64,000 nt of DNA from assembly GCA_036936605.1 (NCBI GenBank), contig JAUPFV010000004.1, positions 141,466,973 to 141,530,972 of the forward strand. Direction: 5' to 3'. Each line of letters begins with the position of its first letter. The first letter of the stretch is position 1. Origin of the DNA: Limnanthes douglasii subsp. nivea (Eukaryota > Streptophyta > Magnoliopsida > Brassicales > Limnanthaceae). Both the position numbers and the translations under genes were made by a program. The notes beneath the pieces are model-generated. The model saw only the letters and a program-made list of their open reading frames with translations, was not told the DNA's origin and did not search any database. Positions 10,360-22,075 of the stretch are shown here, piece by piece.

Positions 10360-11890
10360 ATGTCCCATAATATTTACATTGAGCTAGAACAAATTAAAAA
10401 TCTACAAAATAAGTTTTACTTAAATACAACCTTAGATACTCAATATTTTAAGGGTGGTTCAAAAGGTTACCTTCTTTGTAAAAAACATGTACGTTCCTTG
10501 CTTGATCTTTTCATACACAATATATGGTCCTTCCTAGTTTAGAGCCAACTTTCTAAACCTCTTTTCCCTGGTGTGTAAGAACACTTTTCTTAAAACTTTA
10601 TCTCCGACTTGAAAGTTGTTTATACTTACTTTAGATAAAAACCTTCTCATCATCAAGCCTTGGTAATACACAGTTCATAATTTGAGCTTTTACTCTCCTT
10701 TCCTCAATTAAATCCAACTGAGCCCTCCATGTCATCTCGTTATTGTCTGGAAAATAATTTTGAACTCTGAAAGAATGAAGTGTGGTTTTTATATGTGGAG
10801 TAGTTCGGTATGCCCATAGTACTTCTTGTAAATAACTTTGCCATTTCTCAGCCTCTCCCTCTAAATTCTTTTTAAACCCGTTAAAATCATTTGGATTTCC
10901 ACCTCAATCTGTCTATATGCCTGATTATGAAAAAGAGATGAGTAATAATTTTGAATCCCTCTTAACGTACAAAATACTTCCAGGTCTTTATTGTTAAATT
11001 GAGGACCATTATCTGTAGTGATGCGCTTGGGAATACCAAATTGATAGCATATGTCACAGATGATAAACTTTATTACTGGTTTAGATTTTTCCCCGGATAA
11101 AGGTGATGCTTCTACCCGCTTGGAGAAATAATATATTGCCAAAATTATAGTTTGACATCCCCCTGAAGCCATTGGAAGAGGTCCGACTAGATCAAGTCCT
11201 CATCTGTCAAATAATATTGCTTGGTATACAGACTATATGACGATTGCTAACACATGGATTGCATTTCCATAACTTTGGCAAGGGTCATATCTTCTCACCA
11301 ATTGTTTAGCATATGCCATAATGGAAGACCAATAATACTCTTCCAACAAGACTCTTCTAGTTAAAGCTTTATAGCCACAATTTGTTGATCATTCTCCATC
11401 ATGAATTTTTGATATAATACTTTGAGATTCGTTAGATCCGAGGCAGCGCAGCAGATGTCTACTGCAGGATTTTTTTTATAAAGAACTCATATTAGAACTA
11501 AACATCCACGAGCTTTGTATTTTATCTTCTTGGCAGAAGCCTTGTCTTGAGGTAAAAATCTATTAGTGATAAACTCTAGGATCTCAGTTCTCTAATCTTT
11601 AGAAACCACGGTGGATACATGTAGACTTTCTCTTACTTCACCTTTTATTTCTAAATTTGTGACTATGGAATGACATTTTTGCACTAGGATCCAAGGGTAT
11701 GCTTCGGAATAAGCTATAGTGGCTAGAGACTCAGCCATTGAATTTTCTGATCTTGGGATATGCTCATATTTAACTTATTTAGAACCGGTTGTGATCTCTT
11801 TTAATACTTGTAGATACTTTACCAAGTGATATTTCCTGGTTTCAAATTGTCATTGTGCTTGATGAATGAGTAGTTGTTCACCTTATATTA
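10360..11890 (-). pseudogene. pol remnant of Element B (second RNase H, integrase)
   Basis: From right to left: EQLLIHQAQ (about 11880), HIPRSENSMAESLATIAYSE (about 11770-11710), linker KIKYKARG and VLYKK (about 11550-11470), a damaged HHCC region, then the integrase core. The core is open at 11172-10861, with MASGGCQTIILAIYYFSK, a conserved TTDNGPQF, and QIEVE where D has GQVEVANR. The C-terminal part (AQLDLIEERRVKAQ) and the final LNH-like segment reach about 10530. Frameshifts and stops are frequent. The first catalytic aspartate region is not in a continuous frame. Confidence 0.8.
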
Positions 11891-12047
11891 GAGCACCGCT
11901 ATGTTGTTCCTTAGCGCCACTCCAATCAAGTACCATCATCTTGATATACTCAAATCAAGCCACACTGCCTAATGAGCCACGGGAACTCTGAACTAGGATC
12001 TTTAAAGGAGATCATTCACATTGAGCATGACCACATCACGTTCGGTA

Positions 12048-12452
12048 TCTTAGAATTTCACATTGGTTGAACATGGGAAAGATCGGTGGTATATAAGTAT
12101 GAACATATCTCTGCAGACGCAAAACCGACAATATCACATTAGTTGGTGAAAGATATAAATTCTAACATGGTATGAGAGCGGGGTTGCAACTTCAGCTCCG
12201 TTCTAAACGAAGTGATGGGTGTATAGATGTGGAATGCATTATGCAGATCAAGTTTAAGGGAGAGTGTTAAGAGTAAAATTGGTCATTTATCTCACATCGG
12301 TTAAACTGAAAATAATATACAATATATAAGAGAATGAAATATCTCAACTAATATGAGAACTTTTGGGACTGAACCAAAAATAAATCTGTGAGGGTCTGCA
12401 GACCCAAAACGGACAATATCACATTAGTTGGCGAAAAATATAAATTCTAATA
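12048..12452 (+). mobile_element. TRIM-like miniature LTR retrotransposon
   Basis: Two direct repeats of LTR type flank about 97 bp. The 3' LTR is 12265-12452 (188 bp, starts TGTTAAGAG). The 5' LTR is about 12048-12167, shortened by deletions; both share CACATYGGTT near their start and a nearly identical end (GACAATATCACATTAGTTGG, then ATATAAATTCTAA). Directly after the 5' LTR is TGGTATGAGAGC (12168-12179), one mismatch from the usual initiator-Met-tRNA primer site. Directly before the 3' LTR is AAGGGAGAG, a polypurine tract. No coding capacity. The 5' boundary is uncertain. Confidence 0.75.
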
Positions 12453-12720
12453 AATTTAGGGATTTGCTATGCGATGCTCTCGTATCAGACGACTGGATTT
12501 AGGGACTTCACCAAGGATTAAAGATTAGTCAAAGAAGAAGTAGAAGAAATCACTTAGGTTTGGGGAAAGACTGAAATTGATATCCTAGTATCACTCTAGA
12601 TTTAGGGATTTTTTATGCTCGACGACTGAATTTAGGGACTTCACCAAGGATTAGAGATTAGTTGAAGAAGAAGTAGAAGAAATTACTCAGGTTTAAAGAA
12701 GACTGGAATTGCTCTCAGAA
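12453..12720. repeat. Two-copy tandem repeat of about 133 bp
   Basis: The stretch from ATTTAGGGATTTGCTATG (12454) is repeated from ATTTAGGGATTTTTTATG (about 12598). Both copies carry GACGACTGRATTTAGGGAC, CTTCACCAAGGATTA and AGAAGAAGTAGAAGAAAT. The TRIM ends exactly where the first copy begins. This is the left part of the longer direct repeat also seen at 19660-19935. Confidence 0.75.
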
Positions 12721-13352
12721 AATTGAATCAATCGAGTCTATCTCCTATTTAGAGAATGATAAAAAGATTGACATAGAATGAGGGTTTGTCTAATTTAGTA
12801 TACCTTAAGCGCAAATCGGGTCTGTCTCCTGGCACAAATGTAAATAAATGTAAGGCCAATTCTTTGGTCCAATTTTTTCTTAATAAGAAGCTCCATTAAT
12901 TGTTTTTTAAAAAGATAAATTTATTAAAACCATCAAATAAAGCAATGTATCATTCTTATTTATTTTCCTAAAACTGAAGGAAAATAAAATATTAAATTAA
13001 ATAATAAAACAGTATATAAGATAAATTTATTAAAAACTCAAAATAAAACAATGCACATATGATAAATTTATTAAAAACCACCTTGTCACACGATAACAAG
13101 TGTAACGAAATGATTCAAAATAAGTATACATATGTTGTGGACATCATAGGTTATCAAAATAAAGTTAATATTTCTATCTTTAATTTTTTTATAAATAATA
13201 ACATATCAAACAAAAAACATCATGAATTCAAAAGCAAGGAGAAATGAAGAATTCTATCCACGAATTCAAGAATTGAATTCAATCATTTACAATTCCATAC
13301 TTTCTTCAACCTACATTGATTTTCTGTCAATATTTAATCTACTGATTAAACT
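12721..13352. repeat. Left copy of a 7-kb-spaced direct repeat, then AT-rich DNA
   Basis: 12721-12920 aligns with 19760-19935: GTCTATCTCCTA against GTCTGTCTCCTA, then CCTTAAGCGCAAATCGGGT against CCTTAAGCACAATTCGGGT, then AAATGTAAGGCCA in both and TCTTAATAA in both. The rest to 13352 is AT-rich, with three nearby repeats of GATAAATTTATTAAAA (12916, 13020, 13059). No gene recognised. Confidence 0.65.
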
Positions 13353-14777
13353 ATGAATATCCTAAAGATTCTATGCCAATGTGGCCAATTCAACGAATAT
13401 TTTCCTCATTTTCTTCCAATCTCTACCAAAAAAGTACAAGATAGGCTCAAGAGATGTGTTCCACAACAATCTGGTATGCAGAATTCATTATCGTTCGTAG
13501 ATATGGTCAATGATGTAAAGACTCAAGATTTTAAGACCACCCGCATTCAACATAAGAAATATCACATTTCAATTTAATTTGAGGAATGTGTTAATGACTA
13601 TCTGAAGTCATCTACAACCTACATGCTACTAGGCAAATTCGGGAAAGGTTTGCCAAAAAAACAAGCGTTAAATAAATCTTTTGAGGCTAGAAAGTTTGAA
13701 GGTGATTTTAATATGAAAATTAAGATTGTAGGTACCTATTTCTTGAGTTTTCCTTAAACTCAAACCTATAAAAAATATGGTCACAACCTATTTGAACAGT
13801 AAGAGAATACTCAATAAGAATATTAAAGTGGACAATTAGTTTCAACCTAAAATTGGAAAGCCCAATTGTTCCAGTTTAGATACGATTGGAGAATTTACAT
13901 GAGCATCTATACAATGAATCATTCATAAACTCTGTAGCATCTTTAGTTGGTCTCCGATTAAAACCTGGATTCCTGAAAAGAACCGCGCATTGTATAATGC
14001 ATGTTACGTCTGGCTAGAACTTGACATCTTTAAAGATCTTCAACACAATGTCTGGATAAGCTTTGGAAGCAATTATGGTGCTTTTATTCATAGTAGTTAC
14101 AAAGATGTGCCTAAATATTACAGTTTCTATTCTCATGTGGGACATGAAAAGACAGTCCAAGAAGGAAAAAAAATCTGATAAACAATAAAGCAAGGAAGAC
14201 CAGGAAGTTAGAAAAGTTATCAACTTACAGACAAAAGAGCACCCCTCCAGTTATTCAGTATGAAGTCCAACCAAACAGGGTAAAATCTATCATCGTCAAT
14301 CCTAGTAAAAATCTTACGGTGATCAGTACAAAATTAAAGAAATAAAAGATACATTAAGAGATAGAGACAAGAACTCATCTGAGTATGGAAAAAAATATAA
14401 ATGTCGGAGACAGTTCTCTGGAGAATGCAGATCCAAGTTTCAAGAACTTTACTAGCGAAGCAATAACTAAATCATTCAACAAACAACAGGAAATAGACAA
14501 TCAAGATAACAATAATGAAGATAAGAGAGATACCGGTGTCATTGAGTCCATAAGATCACTTGATTTTGATTATAGTTTATCAACATTGGCCAAATCTGGT
14601 AACTCTCTATCCTCGGGTTATCAAACCCCAAATAAGGCTAATATGGGGAGTCTGGCATCTACTCCAATCCTGAGAAGAAAAGAAACAGATTCAGATTTTC
14701 AAAAGGTCTTGAATAAAAAATTGAAGCTCGCAAGAACCAAAGAAATAGAAAATCCATTAGTAATCAAGTCTTTGTAG
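13353..14777 (+). pseudogene. LINE ORF1 (gag-like) remnant, first LINE
   Basis: Fragments in several frames resemble the ORF1 of plant L1-type LINEs. 13353-13577 is an N-terminal part; LLGKFGKGLP follows near 13625. The best part is 13960-14178: PEKNRALYNACYVWLELDI, then VWISFGSNYGAFI and PKYYSFYSHVGHEK. That matches the segment leading into the CCHC zinc knuckle, with the cysteines replaced (YSFYSHVGH for a C-x2-C-x-H pattern). 14385-14777 is a polar, Ser/Asn-rich tail of 130 residues. Not functional. Confidence 0.65.
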
Positions 14778-14815
14778 TTTCATGAGGTCAAAAGATCTTA
14801 TTTTAAAATCCCTCA

Positions 14816-17800
14816 ATGATCAAAACACTAAGCTGGAATATTCGGTGTATTGGAAATAAATCTTCAGTCAGAAGACTAAAGTCTATAATTAGGAAAGAAA
14901 ACATTAAGCTTTTATTCATTCAAGAGCATATGGTAAACTCTTCTCAATCAGGTAATATTGCTCTTACTCAAAGTCTTGATAATATTTTACTAACATATCT
15001 AATAAGATATGGATGTTATGGAATGATGAACTAGTTATAAACATTATAATGGACAATGTTCAATTTATACATGTAAATATTGAGCATCCTAACTCTAACC
15101 TGGATAAAGTCTTTTCTGTTACCTGATTTTATGGTAAATGTCAGAGAAGGGACCGTCTTGAACTGTGGAACAGCCTTCGTGGATTAGCTGCATCAAGAAG
15201 GGAATAATTATTAGTGGGAGATTTTAACACCATTAGCTCTCCTTTAAGGAAAACAGGATGTGTAAGCTACTCTTATAAAAGTGCTAACAAATTTAATAAT
15301 ATGATAAAATACTATTTTTTGGAGGATGCAGGTTTGTAGGACAAAATATACATGGACTAACAAAACTAAATAGAAACGCCTTGACCGTGTGTTATACAAT
15401 CAAGAATAGATGGACTAATTTGCTAAAACTAAAGTATTGCATATGTCCCATATGTCCCGTACTTGCTCAGATCACACACCAATATGCATATCACTTTTAA
15501 AGGACAGAATCAAACAAGCCAAAAGCTACAAATTCTTAAACACTTGGACCATGGATAAAGAGTTTCTAACCTTTGTAGAAGTTAACTGGAATGAAGAGTT
15601 AACAACCTACCCTTTGTTTATCTGCTAGAACAAGATGAAAAGACTAAAATTAGCATTAAAATATTGGAACAAGGCACACTTTGGAAACATATTTGATTAA
15701 GTGGTTCAAACTGAAGAAGTTAAATCTTGTGAAGTAAATTATCCCCAATCTAATAGTGTTGAAAACAAGATAAACTCTCTAAAGCTACTGCAGACCATCA
15801 ATTGGCTTTAACAGTGGAGGAGGAATACTGGAAACAAAAAAGCTATGCTGCTTGGTTACAAGACTGAGACAGAAATACAAGAATTTATCTTAATTTTGTT
15901 AAGAAAAAGAGGAGAAAACAAAATCATAGGCAAAAAAATCAACAATAAATGGGTTACTAAAGAAGAATCTATCAACAATTCAGTTGAATCCTACTTCTGA
16001 TTTAATCTAACTACTTCCTCTAATTCTAACTTAGATAATTATCTTAATTATATGTTTGATGTTATACCTAATGTCATTCGTGATGTCGATAAAACGCTCT
16101 TCTAGCTAGCCATACTGAATTAGAGGTGTGGAACATAATTCAAAGCCTAAAATCCACCAGTGCAGCTGGTATGGATGGTCTCAATAAGTGTTTCTTCAGA
16201 ACTCGTTGGAGTAATATAAAGACAGGCTTATGTGGGATTCATACTTCTTTTATTTAAGGTCATACAATTCCAAAAGGTATAAAGGTTACCAGTATATATC
16301 TAATTCCTAAAGTTGATAATTCTTCTAATTGGAATCAATATAAGCCAATCAGTTTGTGTACTATAATGAATAGGATTATGTCTAAGATGCAGAATAACAT
16401 ATTTTCTACTCTATTACCTAAGCTGATATCTGAGGTTCAGAGGGTATATGTGAAGGATAGATTTGTTCATGGTAATATACTAATTGCTAAAAAACTCATA
16501 CATGATCTAGATATGAAAACAAAAGCTGGAAATATAGTTATTAAGGTTGATATATCAAAGGATTTTGATAACCTTTCACATATATTTATAATTAGAGTTC
16601 TCAAGGCTTATGGTTTTAATCAGAAGATAAACAACCTAATCAGATCACTTTTTATATCAGTAATCATCAACGGAAAAACTATTGGTTTTTCAAAGCAATT
16701 AAAGGTATTAGACAAAGGGACCCTTTGTCCCCTAGTCTCTTTATATTGGATACAAAGTTTCTGGATTCCTAACTCAATTATTTCCAAGATTTGAAGACTA
16801 TTCAACAGGTTTATATGGGGTTCTAATAGTAAATCAAATAAGATTCATTGGTCTTCTTGGGCTGCAATCTGTAAACCTTATGGAAATGGTGGATTAAATA
16901 TGAAAAATCTACAAAACATACAAAAGACCTACTCTTGTAAACTTTGGATTAGATTCAGAGAGAATAATTCTCTCTAGGCTAACCTACTCCACATTATCTA
17001 CTGCAAGGACCACCACCCACTGCAGCTAAACTACTCAAAGAAAGGGTCACAAACCTGGAAAAAATTGGCTAACATAAAGGGGTTTGGTGAAAGCAATATG
17101 AAGTGGATACTAGGCAAAGGAAATGTGGATCTATGGCTTGGTAACTGGTTTGATAAGCCTCTCATTATTTATCTAACTTCTAACTAAAATAATTCTAGGT
17201 TTAAGGGTTTAAAATTTAGGTATTTATGGGATAATTCTACTTATTATATGGATAAAGTAAGGTCATTCCTAACTGATTCTAACATTAATATTATCCTAAA
17301 ACTAAGTAAATGATAAGGTGGAGGATTAAGTTCACTGGATTCCAGCTAAAAGTGGCAAGTTTAATATTAAAGAATCCCTAGAATACATAAAACATTACCA
17401 TAACACATCTTCTGTATACGATAAGATCTGGAATATGATAACACCTACCAAATGTTCTTTCTTAGTGTGGAGACTGTTTCAGGAAAAACTATATATTAAC
17501 TCTATCATGCAAAGAAAACATCTAATAACAGTCTCTAAGTGCCAAGTTTTTCCTAACCTAGAAACTAAAGACCACTTATTTTTTTCTTGTTCATTTGCGT
17601 GGAAAATTTGGTCTCATTTTGCAGGTATATTAAAGGTTAACATTAATAGTTTTATTCGTTGCTGGTTCTAGGCTGCCCCAAATAAAAACCATATCAAAAC
17701 TATAATACCTACCATTATTAACTGGCATATATGGCAACAAAGAAACAAATTAAAAATGAAAGGGGACCTCTATTCAACTACTGCTACAATATCCTATATT

Positions 17801-18250
17801 ACAAATATCCTTAATAGACTGGATCAATCTAACAGATTTAAGGACAAACATTGGAAGAACGTGGAACATGAAGCACTTACATTGGGATATATTAATCATT
17901 TAAAAATGAACAATAAAGTCACATACCTTACTTGGTCTCCTCCACCACCAGGCAGAGTCAAACTCAATACAAATGCTAGTTGTCTTCTTGAATCGGGAGA
18001 AGCGAATGGTGTAATAATTATTAGGAACATCTAGGGTTCAACCATACATGGCTATGGAAATACCTATGGTATGATTTTCCTCATAAAGGCTGAAGCCCGA
18101 GCTCTCACGATGGGTTGCCAATCTGTAAAATACACGGATTCAATGAAGTAGATATTAAGACTGACTGTGAATCTCTAGTATACTTTATTTCTTTTGGGAA
18201 ATTATCCAATAAATTTAGAAATGTAAAACGGAGATAAACTTTAAAACGTC
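14816..18250 (+). pseudogene. LINE ORF2 remnant: endonuclease, reverse transcriptase, zf-RVT, RNase H
   Basis: The endonuclease begins at 14816 (SWNIRCIGNKSSVRRLK; IQEHMVN) and continues in shifting frames with VGDFNTI (about 15212), RLDRVLYN (about 15380) and SDHTPI (about 15470). The reverse transcriptase starts near 16140 (AAGMDGLNKCFF), then SIYLIPK and 16354-16740, with DISKDFDNLSH in place of D-x-S-KAFD. It stops at the GDPLSP-like motif (LDKGTLCPL, about 16720) and resumes with FIWGSNSK (about 16810), so the catalytic YADD part is deleted. The zinc-finger C-terminal domain is 17435-17671 (KCSFLVWRLFQEKL; CSFAWKIW). A plant-type RNase H follows (KLNTNASCLLESGEANGVII, about 17960; TDCESLVYF, about 18160). 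It cannot self-mobilise. Confidence 0.85.
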
Positions 18251-19659
18251 TAAAATACAATCTTATCTTGAAGCTATCACATTTTTAGAAAGTCTTCAGT
18301 TAGCTTATATTAGAACATAATAACTTTAATATTCTTATTGATTGTCAGGAAAACTGGAAAACTAGATAATCAAAAGAAATTTACCTGAAGAAGAAGAACT
18401 GGACATCTCATGTAGGAACTGCCCAAATCATGAAGTTCTTAATTCTCTAGAATCGAGCCCATAAGTACTTTATCTATCTTGCTGGCAAAACAGGAAACTT
18501 CTTGACAAATCTATGATCAGAGAGATCCTTCTCTGTACTCTAAGGAAATTGATCCCATAAGCACTTTATCTATCAAGAGCTAGATGTTCATATAAAGAGT
18601 TCTGACGGTGCCATATCTGAATACAATATTCAGATCTCTCCACCATCTATGGCCTTATGGATCTTGCAGAAGATAAATGCTTTCCTCTTAAGGAAGTGTT
18701 CCCTCAGGATGTCCTACAAAGAAGCAAAATGGATTACTGAAAACTGTAAAACAAAGAAATCTAGAATAAGAAGAAGTCTGGGTTACCTTGAAGTTCATTG
18801 AGAACCTTCTTTGGATTTCAAAGGAATCCAGTTTAACAAGAATTTGGCTACCTTGAAACTGGCCACATCTAGACGAATGCTATGATCAGAAAGATCTTTA
18901 TTAGCTACTGGAGGAAACTGTACCCAGTTATTTCATATCTATCATGCTCTATTGAACATAAACTCTTAAGGAAGATCAACTGAGAGTGTCATCTCCAAAT
19001 AGTCAGAAATCTTTCTCAACTATTAGAGCAAACTGAACCCAATTATCTCATGCCTATCAAGCTATGTTAACAACAACCCTCAAGAAATATTATCCGGTAA
19101 AAGTCATCTTTAAATCATAAAGAGAATCTCTGATGCACCCTTCTCAACTATTGGGGGAAACCTAACCCAATTATCTCCTAGTTATCAAGCACTGTTGAAT
19201 AGAATCTTTCAAGAAAGATTAATTGAGGGTGTCATCTCCTAATAATGAGAAATCCTTCTCATAGAATAAGCTCTCAGAGAAATCCTTCTCATCTATTGAA
19301 GGACACTGAACCTAATTGTCTCTAGTCTATCAAGCTTTGTTGAACATAATCTTTCAAGAAAGATTATTAAGGGTGTCATCTCCAAAATTATTAAAAGAAT
19401 ATTAAGGAAGCTAATCACTACTCTTGTCTTACAAAGCAGTAAAATGGATTAATGAAAACTGAAAAATAAAGAAATTTAGCTTAAGAAGAAGTCTAGGTTA
19501 CCTTGCTGAAATTGGGCCTTCTTGAAATTGGACTCATCTCGAAGAAATTAGTGCTCAAAGAGATCATTCTCTCGATTTCAAAGGAAACCGAACTCAGAAT
19601 CACTCTAACTATCAAGCGTTACTGCTTAATTAGAGTGTTATGAGGGTGCCATCTTCGAA
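18251..19659. repeat. Nested tandem repeats of about 120 bp, 3' of the LINE
   Basis: From about 18890 to 19380 there are four diverged units of 110-130 bp. Each carries GAAATCYTTCTCA-, ACTGAACCCAATTATCTC-, CTATCAAGC-, TTCAAGAAAGATTA- and GAGGGTGTCATCTCC-like blocks. An older partial unit lies at 18480-18640. A larger repeat overlaps this: 18710-18800 (CAAAATGGATTACTGAAAAC) recurs at 19430-19510, about 720 bp away. Nothing coding is recognised. The source is unknown; it may be LTR or leader material of an unclassified retroelement into which the LINE inserted. Confidence 0.7.
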
Positions 19660-19935
19660 ATCAAAACTATGATATCTCCTTATCATCTCTGGATTTAGGT
19701 ATTTGATGAAGAAGAAGGCTTCACTATGGATTTAGGGAAGGTTTGGAATTCCCTCTCAAGTTATCATAAAGGTCGAGTCTGTCTCCTAGTTTAGAATAAG
19801 GAATCGGAACGACACAAGAATTAGGGGTTCTCTAATTCTGATAACCTTAAGCACAATTCGGGTCATTCTCCTATACCAACTGTAAACAAATGTAAGGCCA
19901 TTTCTCTTGGGCTATTTTTCTCTTAATAAAATAAG
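19660..19935. repeat. Right copy of the 7-kb-spaced direct repeat
   Basis: Matches 12453-12920 in the same orientation: TCTGGATTTAGG and GATTTAGGG, GAAGAAGAAGG, GTCTGTCTCCTA, CCTTAAGCACAATTCGGGT, AAATGTAAGGCCA. The two copies enclose the first LINE and the tandem arrays. They may be LTRs of an older element; I see neither TG/CA ends nor a primer site that would settle it. Confidence 0.6.
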
Positions 19936-20855
19936 TCTTGTTAATTTAAAAATAACAAAAAACATCATTTATCAACAAATAATTCTATTATCAATAAAAT
20001 ACAGCAAATGGTCGAAGGAATGTTCATTTATAAAGGACTGTTTATTTATAATTTTATGTTTTTTATGTGCAAAAACATTAAATAAAATAAAAGTGTTCGT
20101 ACAAGTACCTAGGGCATACCCCGATGAGATACAATCGACATAAGGAGATCAATAAACATGACTGCTAAATCAAACAAAGTAGGAACGGTAGAATAACAAA
20201 GTTAAACGAGAATAACTAAGACAACGCAACAAGGGCCAATCGAGCCGACCAATAGTACTCTAAAGAAGTCCACGACAATGGAAGTCAACGAACTAGATCG
20301 AAGAGGAGGGGACCTGCAAATAAAGTAGAAGAATAAATAATTTTACAAGTAATTACATAGGCCAGTAAATCTTGTTGTTGTAGAATCTGAACCGAAGATT
20401 AGAGAAAATCAAAGGGGGGACCAAAAATTCTTGAGTTCTTCCCCTTCTAGACGTGGTAAACAACCGCACCAAAGAAAGAGCGTCAAGTGTGACGGTTTCG
20501 AAAGTGAGACCAGTTTGACGCCTCGCAGACCAAAAACTGCCACCACGAAACGAAAAGAAAAAAAACCCTTTTTTTGCACTGGAATAGGTCCAAATACTCT
20601 GAGCGAAATCGAATGTAACATTTTCTTTTGTTTTAAAAGCATCATATGTTTATCTACTATTCCAAATCGAATGTAAAGTAAATTGCAGTTTTATATTTAT
20701 TATCCTATAATGAATATAAATTTATTTAAATCATTTGGCGGAAGTTGAAATTGTTCTTCATGAATAATTTATCTAGATGATTTTGAACTTGATACGACAT
20801 TTCTCGTTGTTAACAACTATGTTTTGACCATGGATGTGAGTAGTGTTGTTAGATA
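19936..20855. other. Unassigned sequence with a GC-richer patch
   Basis: 19936-20100 is AT-rich. 20100-20590 has higher GC, and two overlapping frames are open on opposite strands at 20431-20676 and 20645-20409. Neither predicted peptide resembles a family I know, and both depend on the same bases, so at most one could be real. 20680-20855 is AT-rich flank of the MITE. Confidence 0.4.
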
Positions 20856-21126
20856 CTCCCTCCCTTAATATTTGACATTCTAGCCCTCTACACATTAATT
20901 AATTAAGAAATATCATTATTAGCTTTGAAATTATAAAAAGTAGTTCTAATTTCCATAAATAGTCATTCCAATTAATATGTATTTAGAATAAAACAAAAAT
21001 AAATAATTAGCATCGAAGGGGATATAAATGGTAAACAACCATTAATACCTTTTTGAAATTCGCAAACGATAATTAATTTGGGACAAAACTTTTTTTTTCT
21101 AGAACGTCAAATATTTAGGGACAGAG
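20856..21126. mobile_element. Stowaway-type MITE with TA target duplication
   Basis: The left end reads CTCCCTCCCTTAATATTTGA; the reverse complement of the right end reads CTCTGTCCCTAAATATTTGA. The inverted repeats are about 26 bp with few mismatches. Both ends are flanked by TA (20854-20855 and 21127-21128). Size (271 bp), CTCCCTCC ends and TA duplication are those of Stowaway elements, which are mobilised by Tc1/mariner transposases. Non-coding, AT-rich interior. Confidence 0.9.
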
Positions 21127-21128
21127 TA

Positions 21129-22075
21129 CTTATTTTTCTAGGGATGGATTAGTAGATACATATGGACTATTATTATTGCAATTATCCTATAAATTCAAAA
21201 TCAACTTAAGATATGATTTTGTTACTTATTGGTCTGGAATTGACATCCTCTGCTTAATAAGTGAAAATCCTATACTTAATAAGTGAAAATCCTATAAAAA
21301 TCATTAACGAAATATATATATATATAGTTAAATAATTAATAAATGTATTGTTGGACATAATGACAGCTCGTGTCTATTATATCCTAGCTTTGGTGCTACA
21401 TACATGCACATCAAACTAAACTAGAATGTAAAGTAAAATTCAGTTTTATGCAAGAAATCAAATGATAATTTAAAAAGTTTGTAATATATTAAGCAACATC
21501 TTATTATGCCCACTTAATTATTGACTTTAAACCTGCAATTTGATAATCCAGTTATAATATTTGTACAAACCAATATAAACTCAGTCTATTCACAGACTTA
21601 ATCCATATACTTTTCATTTCAAAATTAAAAGCAAATGTAACATAGATGAATCATCACTATACTCAATTCACAATCAAAGAACCACAAATCACTAGTGAAC
21701 CAAAATAAAACCCTAAATTAGAATTGGGTTTTCGTTTGTGTACTAAATTTCAAACAAATTTGAAGGGGAAAGGTAACCTTATTACAGACATTTCGTTTTT
21801 CAAAAATTTGATTATGTACTCGATATGTAACAAAAATGTTATGCATATTTTAAAATATTAAAATCAATTATACACCCAATTAGTATATATTATATATTTA
21901 TTATGAAGGTCTAGTTGCGTTTAATACCATTATATAGCAGAGATGTATTATATTGGTTCGTTTTAAATTTTTATTTATTTATTTTGAATCATCAGATTTT
22001 AAAAACTGATTCCGTAATAAAATCATCTAACCAGTTAGAGTTTTAGTAAACTCTAACCGGTCTAACCATTTCAAT
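21129..22075. other. AT-rich sequence, nothing recognised
   Basis: No ORF, RNA gene or element end can be supported. The stretch contains a short TA run (21310-21325) and a 20-bp near-duplication around 21255-21295 (CTTAATAAGTGAAAATCCTA twice). It ends where the second LINE begins, at its 5' truncation point. Confidence 0.5.

Larger units (their letters stand above)
5990..11890 (-). mobile_element. Element B: decayed Tat-like retrotransposon on the - strand, truncated in the second RNase H
   Basis: Read right to left: second RNase H remnant (from about 11890), integrase, conserved post-pol block, spacer with TTCGA-rich repeats, antisense ORF (which therefore reads on +), and 3' LTR. The order is the same as in Element D. 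Nothing recognisable of gag, protease, reverse transcriptase or the 5' LTR remains beyond 11890, so more than half of the element is lost. Its LTR is alignable to that of D, placing B closer to D than to A or C. Confidence 0.8.

Noticed and set aside
20409..20676. Open frames on both strands in a GC-richer patch
   Set aside because: They mirror the same bases, resemble no known family, and have no start context or neighbours; kept only as unassigned sequence.
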